From Cruorifilaria tuberocauda (taxonomy: Eukaryota > Nematoda > Chromadorea > Rhabditida > Onchocercidae), in contig JABVXU010000055.1 in NCBI GenBank assembly GCA_013365365.1, positions 109,501 to 173,500 on the forward strand: 64,000 nt of DNA, in the 5' to 3' direction. Both the position numbers and the translations under genes were made by a program. Positions 12,713-30,718 of this stretch are shown here, piece after piece; the first letter of the stretch is position 1, and the number at the start of each line of letters is the position of its first letter. The notes beneath the pieces are model-generated. The model searched no databases, was not told where the DNA came from, and saw nothing but the letters and a program-made list of their open reading frames with translations.

Positions 12713-15562
12713 GCTTTTCTCTCCCTCTCTCTCGCATATTATATTATACTGTATCATTTCACATTGCATCATCCTGCTTATTCAATACATCATAAAAATA
12801 TAACAGTTGTAATTTTCGTATTAAATCTATTTTTCAATTTTTAAATAGCATTTGATTTAAATTCTTTTTTTTTTGCAGCAACAATTAATTAATAAATCTT
12901 AAGTAAATTAGTTTTCTTAATGAAAATAAACAAAGGAAGAATGAACATAGTTTCTGATCAATTTGTCAGCTTATAACGCAACACTTGTTAATTTTTCATG
13001 TCAAAATGATAGCCGAGAAACAATAAATCTTGAAAAGGTTTTAGTTATATGAACAAATAGATTATTTGCATTAGCAAAATTTCAGCAATCACTCAATGTT
13101 AATTTTATCATCATTTTGAAATCCATGTTTATCTGTCAGTATCATAAATAAAACGCTATATCTCAATGTGATGAGGAAGTTGATGAACAAAAGTTACATC
13201 GATTTTCTTATGTTTAGATAATGGAGATAGGTTTGCTTAGAAACTAGCACTGTTACTGTATCTCTGTTATAGAAATATATTTTGAATTGAAAAAAACTAA
13301 ATGAAACTAAATCTGAAGGTTACATTCATAATTATCCTGTAAATTCATTAAATAATTAAAAACTCTCTCAACTATGTAAAGTTCGAATAAAAAAAAATAA
13401 CACGTTTGCTATCGCATGGTCAATTCTTTTTATTTTAATTTTTTTTTTCGATCAGTCTTTTTTCATTTTTTTTAACGCTCAAAATGTTCTTTGATAAATT
13501 TCCCTTTCATTTTTTACTGATGAGTTTAAGAAGATAAAACGAATAAGCGATAATAGTAGAAGTTAGTTTGAGGAAGTTTATCAAAATGAATCCGGTAAAG
13601 AAAAAAGAGTTGACAAAAGCTTGAGATGTATTCATTGCTCAAATTAGGTAATTAGGAAAATTTTAAAGGCGATTAAATTGGCAATAAGAAAAGGTTAATG
13701 GCAATTTGGTAAGGGCACCAGCTGCTTAATTAATTCATTCCTTGTAATAAAAGTGCCTAAAGCAATTCTCTGCATCTTTACCAATTAATGCTAATGTTCT
13801 TTATCAGTATGAGCAATTTCAAGCTTCCTTAATCAGGTTCACTTTTGATAGCTGTTAGCAATAGTTGGATACGGTAGCATTATGGAAAGTGTGGGAGTAG
13901 GAGTTCAATTTTTTTTTTTCAATGTCATTTGTTCGCTTCCCATCGCTTACGTCTTATTTTACTTCCATATATATCGTGGAGAAAAGTAACGAAAAGATCA
14001 GACGAAGGTTAGGGAGCAGCTGGATAAAAATGAAGATTTGCACGTATGAATATAGGGGTGATCGAAGGAAAGGGTGAGAAATGGATTTGGTATTTCATAT
14101 GTGGGAGGAATGAAATAGTTATCAGTCCCATCGTCGTCATAATCATTTTCTTCCAAAGAGAGCAGTGGGGTGGTTGTGTCTTGGGGAGCACTTGCCAACT
14201 ATGCTTTTGTTTAATGTATCAATTTTGTATTTTACCAAAACTGGCATATTATTACTAATCTATCAGGACTTCTATAGAATAGGTTATCGTTATTAATAGA
14301 CCTTATACTTTTGAATATGTTATTGTCAGTACTTAGGTAAACAATCATGGGTATATATAAATTGAAGGAAATATTGATAAAAGGTAGAAAAATGTATAAA
14401 TAATTAATAAGTTGAATTCATCCCATCCGTATATGGATAGAATATTTGAGATGAAGCAATTAAGCATTTCAGTAAGCTATTTAAAAGTTGTTAAAAATGA
14501 AGGGAAAAGCATTTTAGAAGCAAATGGCAATTATAATGACCCATCAATTTCACTTATTAGATTTGTTTCCCAGAGGAGGAGCAGAATCCCATTGGATGAC
14601 AATGGTTGAAGGATGGATGGGCTGGTGCTGTGGAGATAGCAGTACTTCATTCATTCTCCAATCAACTTCCTACTTCCATGATAACTTCATCCCATCCATC
14701 CTTTTTTCATTCTTCTATCAATTCTAATCACTAATCAATCTATCAATGATATTAAACCATTATCGTTAACATTTTCAGAAACATTGTTGAAATTATCATT
14801 AGGAAGATATTATCATCAATAATGAATGCTCTAAAATAAAAATAACATGATAATAATTGAAGTCATTACCGTTCTCGCCATTATTATCATCCTTGCTGTT
14901 GCACCAGATGATGGTGCCGTTAACAGCGGGAGTAATACTACAAAATTACTGAAAAGTAAAGCAATTTAGTAGATGGGTGTGGGTGGTACCATTCATCGTT
15001 TTTGATGTCTGATAAGTAAACGGTAGAGGCAGGAACAAGTTTGCTGCAGTTCGTTTCCCATTTCACTGCAACTAACTGTGGTTGTTATCAGTCTGATGGT
15101 ATTTCTAGATTCGGATTTATTCCGATGGGACGGGCTTTCATACACTTTTTTTTCTCTTTTTTTTTTAATTCTCTCTTACCGGTTTCTATCATTTACCGCC
15201 TTCCATTTTTGTGTAAAATACTAAAATGGTACCATTTACCATTTACACCCGAAAATTGCGACCGCCTTTATATTGTTGTTTTTCGTGCATTCATTTTGAT
15301 AATGTAATTTTTGACATACGAATAATTGATTTTTTTTTTTGTTTTTGATTTGAATCAATTTATTGCTTTTATTTATGGACCATTCATACAATTACTTCTA
15401 TTTATGCATACATCATCATGTATGACTTGTAGTCATAAAGTTGCAAAATAGCGTCGTGCAATATTAAATGTCAAATTTTGGACATACTTTCAGTTATAAT
15501 AATTCATTGATAATTTTAATAATTTTGTTTGTTCTTTTTCAGCGACTTAACAGTTGTAGCCG

Positions 15563-21187
<5,625 letters not shown>

Positions 21188-21458
21188 AATTTGACTGAAT
21201 TCATATCTTTTGTTTGTTGTTTGTTATTTTTATGTTATTAATTAATTTCTTTGTTATATAGCACTGTAAAATTTTTGAGTTGAAGATGTCCCAAAATAAG
21301 AAAGTATATCATAATCAAGGTGATTTAAGCGATTGAAATAAAAGGAGATAGAAATTGTGTGAACGGTCAAAAATGGCTAAACATAATGATGATAATAATG
21401 AATGATAACTTTTTACTTTATAATTTTCGAATTTTTCAATTTTCAATTTTAACAGTTC

Positions 21459-21567
21459 TCAGTGTAAGTTTTCAATTTCAACATTTTTCAAAATTTTCAG
21501 TTTTCAATTTGAATGTTCAGTTTCGACAATTTTCAAAATTTTCAGTTTTCAATTTTAACTTTTTCAG
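21459..21567. repeat. 45-bp tandem repeat after vab-15
   Basis: The core TTCAAAATTTTCAGTTTTCA occurs at about 21487 and again 45 bases later, with diverged flanks, for roughly 2.3 units. The period is a multiple of three, which keeps a Phe/Ser-rich frame open, but this is probably 3' UTR or just beyond it. Confidence 0.7.
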
Positions 21568-24290
21568 ATCACAACACTTTGCTTATTTATTATTGCTTGT
21601 TCTTGCATTATTCCTGCTGTAAAGTATTGTATTTTTTATAGTATTAAAGTTCATATCAATATAATTGATATCTGGCTGATTACTGGTATACTGCCTGTTG
21701 TAGCAGCAGAAAATAAGCTATAATACAACATCGGGATACTTTTGAGAAGCAGGAAATTCTTATTTGATTCATTCTGTGTGATTTTCATGAGATCTTCTAT
21801 GGGTTTGGAATTTTGGCACTTTCTCATATACGACCATCAACACTTCCTTTTTTCGTCTATTGGAAATCTAAAGCGGTTTTGTTCCGATTTTCGATTTAGT
21901 TTATTTACAGTGGAAAGTATATACTGATGAATCTTTGAATTATTTAAAATTTGCAAATATTAGGACTTCACGTTGGTACCTACCAATGGTATTGATTATC
22001 ATTGGGAAGTGAATAAAATCGCTTAAGTTACAAAGTTTTATCTGATATCTCAGTGGGTACTGGTATATGTTTAGTGATAACAGGTGAGAGTAACCTTAAG
22101 GTTTGTTTCTAAAAAATTTTCCGGGAGCAATTAGTTTGGTAAAGTTCAGTAGTTGCATCGTTCGTTCTGCATGTTAATGAATGGAAAAAATCGGATTCCG
22201 GAAGAGTGTATTCAAGAATCCCTGTTACTTTTTGAATAAAACATCTCAAAAAAAAACGGTTTTTTTCGAAAATTATAACGAATCAACCTAACAAATATTG
22301 ATTTACGATAGGAAGTTCTTGTTGAAAAAAGAGTGAGCCAGGTCAAAAGTCTTCCAAATCTTTTTTAAATTTTTTTTTTTTCAATTTTTTCACACACTAT
22401 CATTGTGGCAATTTCATCGTTTACTTCATGCATATATTAACGTCTTGTAAAAATTGTTTATATATGTAAACATGGTAAATTCCCGAATGGTATCTCATCT
22501 TTTGAATCTGTTTATTCGTTAAGTTCATTATTATATTATATTATATAGAAAAGCAGCAAATCTAATAAAATGTAAAATGCATCCTTTCATTCAGTGAATT
22601 AAACTAAATGTAATTTTTTTTAGAGAAAAAAATACTATCGATTCATATTTTAATCATTTATCTTTTTGCTGCAAACTCTATGATAACTTGAAAGTATAAA
22701 ATTGAAAGCATTTCGTATAATGACGCTACAACAATAAGGTTATATGGAAGCATCATTAGTTTTCGAATAAAGGTCATGATGCTTGACTAACCATTGAAAT
22801 GGTTAAATTTACCTTAGTTTATTCATTTGTGCATTCGTGATTATTGAGCTTTCCCTGTACATTTCAAATTTTATAAATTTGAAAAATCTTCAGTGTTCAA
22901 TTGATAAAATTGTATTATGAATAAAGCATACATATTGTTTCATTTTGAAACAATGACTAATTTTCATTGGAATTTAATCGGTCGATTTTTTTGGACAGGA
23001 AAAGACTTAGGTTGTTCGAAATGAATTCTTTGACTTTTAGAAATTATCAAAACTTTTCGAAAAACATTTTTCCTCTACTGTTCATAATTGCTAACGTTAA
23101 TATGTGTTGACATAGTTACAGCAAAAATGCGATAAACCACAGATATATATTCCAATCATTTTCAGTTCACATAGAAATGTAGAAGTTAAGGAATTACTTC
23201 GACTTTTAGAGTAATATATAGGTAAGAGAGTAATTCGATCAATTGCCAAGTACTTTTTAGGGAAAAGTGTGAAGCATAATCGGTCACAGCTGTCCATTAG
23301 AATGGCGACTATTCGGCGCCCTCGACCTTTCCCTTCTTTCTTACTCGCAATGTGAATAGTAACTGTTGGGAAAGGCAGCACTGTTTTGTAGCTGTTGGAA
23401 TAAAATCATTAATTACCACAACCTCTTTCTGGTAGATGTGAAGAGTAGGAAAGAGAGATGAAGACGACGAAATCGGTTAACCGATGAAATGTTTTCAGTC
23501 TGATTTCTAATTTCTACCGGTAATTCTCATATTCCATCATGATAAAGCTATTATCAAGTATTTACCTTTCCTAAATTTTATCGATGCGATAGCTTTCAAT
23601 GCAGATTCTCGAGATAAGCGGTGGATAAAATCCACCCTGATAAACAGAATTGTAATACTACCTTTTAACACATTAACACACCTTTTCACGCATTATATGT
23701 GAATTTGAAGATGAAAATTCCTTTCTTTTTTTTTTTAAATGAAATATTTCGTTATTGACGTCGTAATGCAGAAAGACTGACGGATTTTTCCAATAAACTA
23801 ATTAACTCATTTTTTAAATTCATTGAAAAAAAAACGGAAGCGAAAGAAAGAAAGAAAAAACAAACAAACAACGTTCACGGCTATTCAATGAAATGCCGAG
23901 AAAAATTAGAATTTGATATAAATCAAATACACTTTGCATCAGTTTTTACGTCCATTTTTGTCGGCATCATTTACCTTATGTGAAAAAATATTACTCTTAT
24001 CAACACTTATCAGAGATGAGGAGAAGAATTGATTAGAGGTCATCTATTAATTGGAGGAGTAAAAGTGATATAGTTAAATGATTATCGATAATTACCTAAT
24101 TCCCAAATGTTCTATTCACAAACTGATCACACTAGCTTGCATATCTATTATCAGTCAATTTTTTTATAATTAACATTCTATGAAGTTTTTGACATTTATT
24201 ATTATCCAATTGTTGAAACAATCCATCCATAGCGTAGATAGATGAATATTTTAATTAAGATCTCATTTCCCCTATCTCGTCTTATTTATC

Positions 24291-24335
24291 CTTCTCTCTC
24301 TCTCTCTCTTCCTTTTCCTCTCTCCCTCTCTCTCC
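24291..24335. repeat. (TC)n-rich tract
   Basis: An interrupted CT/TC tract in intergenic DNA; a short (AG)n run follows near 24443. Confidence 0.85.
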
Positions 24336-25877
24336 TTTGCCGTTTCCTGAATTATCCATTTCCCGTAAATTACCTTTCTAAAGTAATAATTTAATCAAAA
24401 ATTTCCTTCTATTGTATAAATTGATTGCGAACAGTCGCATTTAGAGAGAGAGAGAAAAAAACAAAATTGACAGCTTGTTTAGTTTTGGGTTATATTTGTA
24501 GAAGAACTGTTAAGAGCAATCGTTCATCGTTGATTTATTCTAATGAAATGTATTTTTAAAGTGCGCTCAGTGCAATACGAATAACCCAAATACTAGTAAC
24601 TTCTTTATGTTTAAAAACCGTAACAAATTTTATTTTAAAAATCCATGGATATTAACTTCTTTGTAACATTGTAACCTCATGAAAAGTAGCAAAGTTAAAA
24701 ATATCCTGTGAATTCCTTTCATTCATTGTCCTTTTTTTTTCATTATATTTTTTTGTTTTTTGTTGGATAATATTTTCCTCTGCAAATCGATAATAATCCG
24801 TGATACATATATGATTGTTTCATAATAATTCGTGATACCTATGTGATATAGCATATGATTTTTTTTTGGAAAGAACAAAGTGCTGGCATGATATTATTTA
24901 AAAAGAATTTAGCTGAAAGAATTGTTAAATTAATTGTTTATCCAGAAAATGCTATGATTACTACTGAATGAAAATGCTAAAGAAGAAATTAATCTTTTAT
25001 GAGCTGTTGATGTTATCAATCATTAATTATTCATGCTTATCAAATAATTCATATGTGATAATGTTGTTAAAAGGATAACGAAAGTAAAAGCAAACATTGA
25101 TAGAACGGATAGTAACCTAGCATTTAGTGTGCAAAATTTGATCGGATATTATTGAGTGACATGAAAACAATAGGCTAAGAATAAGGAAGACGGAAGTACG
25201 CCAGTAATTGATAATCAAACCTTAGCTAACTAAAAATTATATCCAATTGTTGCTTTTAATATAGCAATTGTTGTTTATGGTTCAGTGTTAACTTCATCAA
25301 ATTTATTGACTTTTTCATGAAACACGAGAAATTACTCATCCAGGTAAGTTATCATGAATATATCGAATTATTCATACTTCACCATATCCGAAGTTTTTGA
25401 TGAAATGCTCCCAATAGATATGTGATTCTTTTTAAATAAACTTATTCTACTTTTTCATCAAACTCATTCTCCATTATGGATGTTCGATGTCTATACAGTA
25501 TGTTCTTCAGAAGGGACAGATTGCTTCTCATATTAGCTTGGCTGTGCAACTTATAAACAAGTAGTAATAAGATGTCAGATGTTATTGAGCAGCTAACATT
25601 ACCAAAAGCATTAACTTGATTTTTACATCATGCCCTTTATCAGCTAATCTTTTTTCAAGGAAAGGAACAATTCGAAGTTTAGAAAGATAAATAGTATGTT
25701 TGAAAATGGATCGGATTTCTCGTTCTTGGAATCATGCCAAAATGTATCATGAAAAAGAGTAACTAATGAATGTCACCAAATTGATTACTATTGAGCAAGG
25801 AGACCTTGTGAAAAGTACCACAGATCCTACTCCAATATCTTAAGACTGCAATATTCCCTTAAGCGAATTTAAGTCAC

Positions 25878-25897
25878 GCTTCTGCAAAAGCGGAAGC
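25878..25897. other. Short inverted repeat (hairpin)
   Basis: GCTTCTGC and GCGGAAGC can form an 8-bp stem with one G-U pair around an AAAA loop. It lies in a locally G+C-richer island. No gene is assigned to it. Confidence 0.4.
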
Positions 25898-26548
25898 TTA
25901 GCATGCGCGAACCACTCGTCGACTATACGTAAGGTCAAAAAACACTCGCATGCGTTGCAAACGAAATTGCTACTAGATTAATCTGCTCCTTTCGCATTAT
26001 TTCTTCCCATGATTGAAGGACCTGTTTTCCAAAGATAAAAGCATTTCTTTTAGGAAGACCTCAGATACTCACTGATCAAAATGTCTATACCAGTTGATAA
26101 AGAGAGCATTAATTACAACACCAAATTAAAACTTTGTTATATGCAAACATCTGCTTCAAACTTTATTTCTCAGCATCATTCCATGTTTACCAACATTAAA
26201 ATGACAGCTCAGCGTATGGAGAATAAACATATCACGTTTATAATAAATAATACTGAATTTTACAAAAATACTCCGCCAATTAACCGTTATTGAAAAAGCA
26301 CCGAGGTAAGATATATAAATTATATCAACAATGCATATTTATTGCCATAAGAAGCTTAGAGTTTCAAGCGCATAAAACTGAAAAATGAAAGCGAATTACA
26401 TCCAGTAAATTATTATCCAGTACTTTATTAGCAAAAGTGATATTATTGCTGAATAATGACAACTGAATAACATAGCAGTCAGAAATACTGTGGCGTATGA
26501 TTAACTTCGACTGATACAAAAAAGCGGCAAATTACGATTCTTATAAAG

Positions 26549-26620
26549 CAAAAAAAGATGAATTTTATAAAGTAAGAAAAGATGATCTTTATGAAGTAGA
26601 AAAAGATGAATTAAGATGAA
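26549..26620. repeat. 24-bp tandem repeat
   Basis: About three imperfect copies of a 24-base unit with core AAAAAGATGAATTTTATAAAGT. On the plus strand the unit reads as an octapeptide of type KDEFYKVR, but the frame has no ATG and a stop just upstream. It may be a decayed coding repeat or chance. Confidence 0.55.
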
Positions 26621-26860
26621 GTGGCCGATAGCTCCATACTGCATGACTGCTCCAACAGCTCTAAATATACGAGTTACTGCATTGCTTTCTGGCTGCACAC
26701 ATATATTACTTCACGAATTAGGTAACACTTTTAAAAGCGCTTTTCAAATTCTCCAAAATTTCCTCCAATAATCGATTAAACTCTTTAATCTGAATAGCAA
26801 ATCAGCATTTTGAAATTAAAAAAACAGACCACATATGCAGTTAGCTTAGCGAATTTCACA

Positions 26861-28959
26861 TCACATCAGGTCGCAGTTGGCATCGTCCAGATTATGTTTT
26901 GTGCCCGTTTTTCGCGCTCGTACAAGACGTGTCATGTATTTATTTCCTGTATTGAAATATGGAGCAGCATAGTTACCTCCAATACAATTGTGCTTACGAA
27001 AATCCATACTAGAGACGAATGATCTTACCTGAAATAATATAACATCAAATTGTGACGATATATACTGCAAAAATTCAATACACAAGGACCACTAATTTTC
27101 AAGAAATGTCCCCCTCTATTTTTGCTAGTAATCATAACTTTCAAAATGGTAAAGTTACTGAAGCACTTAAGGAAAATGGAAAGAAATACCCGAGCAAACT
27201 ATAAATATCACCAAATGGTTACTTTTAACTTAAGAAATGCAGGAATCGGTAATCGATCGATGGCATGCACATATGAAATACGTTTTACGATAGCCCGACA
27301 ACAGAGATCTTGCAACGAGGCAACTGAAACAACCGTAATGTTACTTGTATTAATCCGAATATGAAGTAATTGACCAAATTTAAAATACAAATCTCAGCAT
27401 CCCACTTTATTTAAAGATGTTTAAAGATTTAATAAGACCTTGAGAACTCTTCCACAACCAATGCATCCCATTCCTCGAAATAACCATACGTGCTAACTCC
27501 GTGATACTTTCATGTACATTATAATATGCTAAAGTTGACACCTGCAAATTTTTTTAACTTTCATTTTCTTCTAACATAATCGCTGTGTGGTATAGAATAC
27601 TTATTTATTGGATTCAGTGAGTAATAAGAGATGAATAAATGACCTCAAAATATGGCATGTTTCTCTTTCGAGCAAAATATTCCGCTTCACGCCGCGGAAC
27701 GACTCGGTTGAACTCTAAGTGAAGTCTATTGCCAATTAAAATTCTCGGAACACCAGGGGCATGCTGGAAACAAACATCGTGCATAAAAACCACGCAATAA
27801 CGAAATTTCACTAGTGTCGGAGATTTCGTTCACTGAACTTAAAAAAGAAATCGAAACAGAAACATTTCTTAACATTTGAAAACTTCTAGATTTCTGCGAA
27901 CTTTAAATATTTTTGTGCTTTATTTCACGTTAGAAATCCAAAACTATCCATTTGAACACAACAGAGATATGACAAATTTTCTCCTACTGTTGATAAGATT
28001 TATAAAAGAAATTGAATTTAAACTGTATAAATCAAAATCTTCCACAGAAACCTCATTAATTTCTGCAAGCCATCGACGTATACCATCAAAGGACCATCTA
28101 TTCGTAATATCATAAACCAATATAATGCCTTGAACTCCTCGTGAATACGATTTTATTATGGTCGAAAAGCGACCTTGCCCTGACCCATTCCTGAAACCAG
28201 AAAGCTATTAGTTACCGTTATTTATCTTCGCATTTCACCACTCCACCTATAAAAATCCAAACAAATAGAAAAATAAATAAACCGACCATAATTGCAATCG
28301 CACGAACTTCCCTTCTAACAATATTGTTGTCATCTTAGGAGTAGCAAATGCTAAAAATAACATTTCAGTTAAACCTGTTTACACAAAACTAACAAGTCAA
28401 AATGTATTTCCTAAAAATGTAGTAAAATATGATAATAGCTGACAATTTCTTAAGAAATCATAATTTGTTAAATTAATTTTGTAACTGCTGAAATTTTGGC
28501 AACTACTGATGAGAAAAAAATGTTCCTATATAATCTTTGCAACGTTTGAAATACATAAAAAATTTTTTAATTTATATTTTTATAAATAAATGCATGCAAG
28601 GAGAGAAAACACTGTTGATGCATGACATTTGGAGCGTTGGATAAAAGTACTAAGGGACTTACTTTGCAGCTTAAGAGCTTAATAAAGTAAAATAAATGCC
28701 ATACCATGAACCAATCGGGGGTACTTGAGGATGTAAAAACTAATCCTTAAAATAAATAGACTCAGCATTAATATAAATTTATACATGATAATAAATGAAA
28801 TGAAGAATTACGTATGAAAAGAGCATCTGGATTGTTCGAAACGGTTGGCTCCAGAAAGTTCGCTATTTCATCTTTGCCAACATCCGAATCACCAAGTAGT
28901 AGGAATTTAAGCATGTATTCATGCCTTTCGTGGTGTAATTCTCTTGCAGCAACACGCAT
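26861..28959 (-). CDS. RAB40: RAB40-type GTPase with SOCS box, altered nucleotide-binding motifs
   Basis: RAB40 proteins are Rab-like GTPases that carry a SOCS box and recruit Elongin B/C and Cullin-5 to ubiquitinate substrates. Seven exons join in phase on the minus strand: 28959-28812, 28350-28287, 28190-28052, 27763-27644, 27541-27439, 27323-27223, 27028-26861, giving 280 residues, the usual RAB40 length. A TTTCAG acceptor ends 11 bases before the ATG, as for trans-splicing. Visible features are the P-loop GDSDVGKDE (23-31), [12 protein letters not shown] (68-79), [32 protein letters not shown] (RAB40-type G4), the SOCS box from SLQDLCC (194-200) to LPIP (216-219), and a C-terminal CDLM that fits a CaaX prenylation site. 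Two core residues depart from the family: the P-loop Ser/Thr after Lys is Asp30, and the G3 Asp of WDTSGQ is Asn72 with Gly after it. GTP binding may therefore be weak or lost, while ligase and membrane parts remain. Confidence 0.88.
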
Positions 28960-30718
28960 TTCGTCCTATCTGAAATACTTTACTGATTCCACTTTATACC
29001 GAATCCTGCTTGCACGATACAGCAGGTCGGGAACGAACACTTCCATACGACCGATTCTTTTCCTATTTATATTGACATTCACATGCGCCTATGAAATGAC
29101 TGGACCGTTGTGAAAATCGATCATCCCTATTCCAGTTTATAAATCAATCTAACGTGATATCAGGGTTATTTCACAGTATGTGGTTATTTGTGTAGGTAGC
29201 TAAGGTTCATTGATATAATAATTAGCAAGTAACCTAAGATGATGTATTTCTGTTGTCATTGAAGTTAGACGTAATCATTCTCGGAATTGTTTTTTGAGAA
29301 CGATTGGAAATTCACTCCTATTAATTTTCATTATAAATATTTGGAAACTTGAAATATTTTCTTCTTTCATTAAATTACTAATGAAATCACAAATTTATGT
29401 AATGGATCAATTAATGATAAAAAGTATAGCTTTGTATCTTGTATTGATAATGCCTGAAATCATTGTTAGAGACTTTTAGCTTTGAAATAAATGAATGCAT
29501 CTATCGATCTATGCTTTTGCAAGGCAAAATTCCAGACTAATATTAGTACTGATCATTAATGTAACTTATATTTTCGTTGGGAATTGTTTAACGTAAATGG
29601 AAGTGAGTACGATCATATTTATCGCTGAGATCTATATTACAAAGTATTATTTGGTGAAATTTGTTTCTCTCAAAGATATTTATGAGTGTATTTGTGTTAG
29701 AGTGAATGGACCTCATCTTAAGTTTCCCCATCGATCACATTTCGAGCTCATTTCCTTCAGTCACTTTCATTTTCTCAACAACTGTTGATGCGTCCTCTTC
29801 CAGCGTTGTTATCATTAAGAATTGCTGTTATTAGCCAAAAACTGTTTCTATCACTTCCTTTCCCTTTTCGTTGTTCAGCTTAACAAATTCGATATTCGCC
29901 TTGCTCAAATTGATTCGTGTGATCCTTATAATCCTTCGATATAATCGTTTTGGTACGGCAGCAGTGACCTTAATTGTTCCTTGGGGAACATTTTTTTGGT
30001 CTGCTTTAAGCTTTTAGCAGAATGTCTTTATCTGGTTCTACGTTTACCTTACCAAAGCACTGCTGTCCCATAGATTTTCAACGGCTTGATTGATACTCTG
30101 AGCAAATGCTGTGCGGAATTGTTAATTTATAAATTTACAATTAACAACTGCTAATTTCATAGAAAAGAGGCCAACTAGAATGGTGGGGATGGTAGCATGT
30201 AAACATATTTGAGAGTTGTTTTTACTAGAGAGACGTGATTAGTTTTATTGTAGGAATGTGTATGCCATAATGAATGAATTTGATAGGAATAGATTTGATT
30301 CATATTAATAGCTCACTATTACAATGAAATGGTCTTTCATTGGGCCTATTGACGAGGATATCCGTGAAAGGATATGAGGCAGTTAGAAGGGCAGTCTATT
30401 AGGTGATTTCATTTGTGCTTTATTAGCACAAATAAAGACCAGTGGAATATTACTTTTTTATATTTTTTAATGTTTTCTATATTTCGTCAATATCGCTGAT
30501 AACCTATATGTTCCTCTCTTTTATTTATATCTTTTTGAGTTTCCACTCCTTTTTTTCGTGACTTTTACAATATTCAGATGTTCAACACTAATTTTGCTGG
30601 CTTGCTTTTGTGAAATTCCGCTCAACTTTTTAGATTTAAAATTAAAAAATATCTATGTTGTTGTAGGAAAGCACCAAACTGTGTCCCCTAACACATTTTG
30701 ATTTTGCAGACACATTTG
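28960..30718. other. Shared upstream region of RAB40-like and unc-78
   Basis: Divergent spacer of about 1.75 kb between two start codons. Each gene has a trans-splice-like acceptor just before its ATG: a TTTCAG ending at 28970 on the minus strand and a TTTTGCAG ending at 30709 on the plus strand. No further gene was found, so promoters for both probably lie here. Confidence 0.6.

Larger units (their letters stand above)
5762..15540. other. Long gene-poor region upstream of vab-15
   Basis: No exon chain or RNA gene could be supported in about 9.8 kb. Reading frames here are short and lack coding character. Most of it is A+T-rich with homopolymer runs. Less A+T-rich islands lie near 11370-11600, 13970-14210, 14560-14700 and 14900-15240. 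The last carries several GATA-type TGATAA/TTATCA sites and a perfect 6-bp inverted repeat (GCACCA/TGGTGC). A gene desert before a developmental homeobox gene fits a cis-regulatory region, but that is inference. Confidence 0.6.
21188..26860. other. Noncoding region between vab-15 and the RAB40-like gene
   Basis: It begins with the vab-15 3' UTR; a candidate AATAAA lies at 21337-21342. No convincing exon chain was found in the rest. Less A+T-rich islands occur at about 23280-23480 and 25840-26000. The genes on either side converge here, so both 3' ends lie in this region. Confidence 0.6.

Noticed and set aside
28190..28283. Apparent frameshift between exons 2 and 3 of the RAB40-like gene
   Set aside because: Using the donor GTCGGT four bases earlier (after 28287) restores phase and gives WNGSGQG, so no frameshift is needed.
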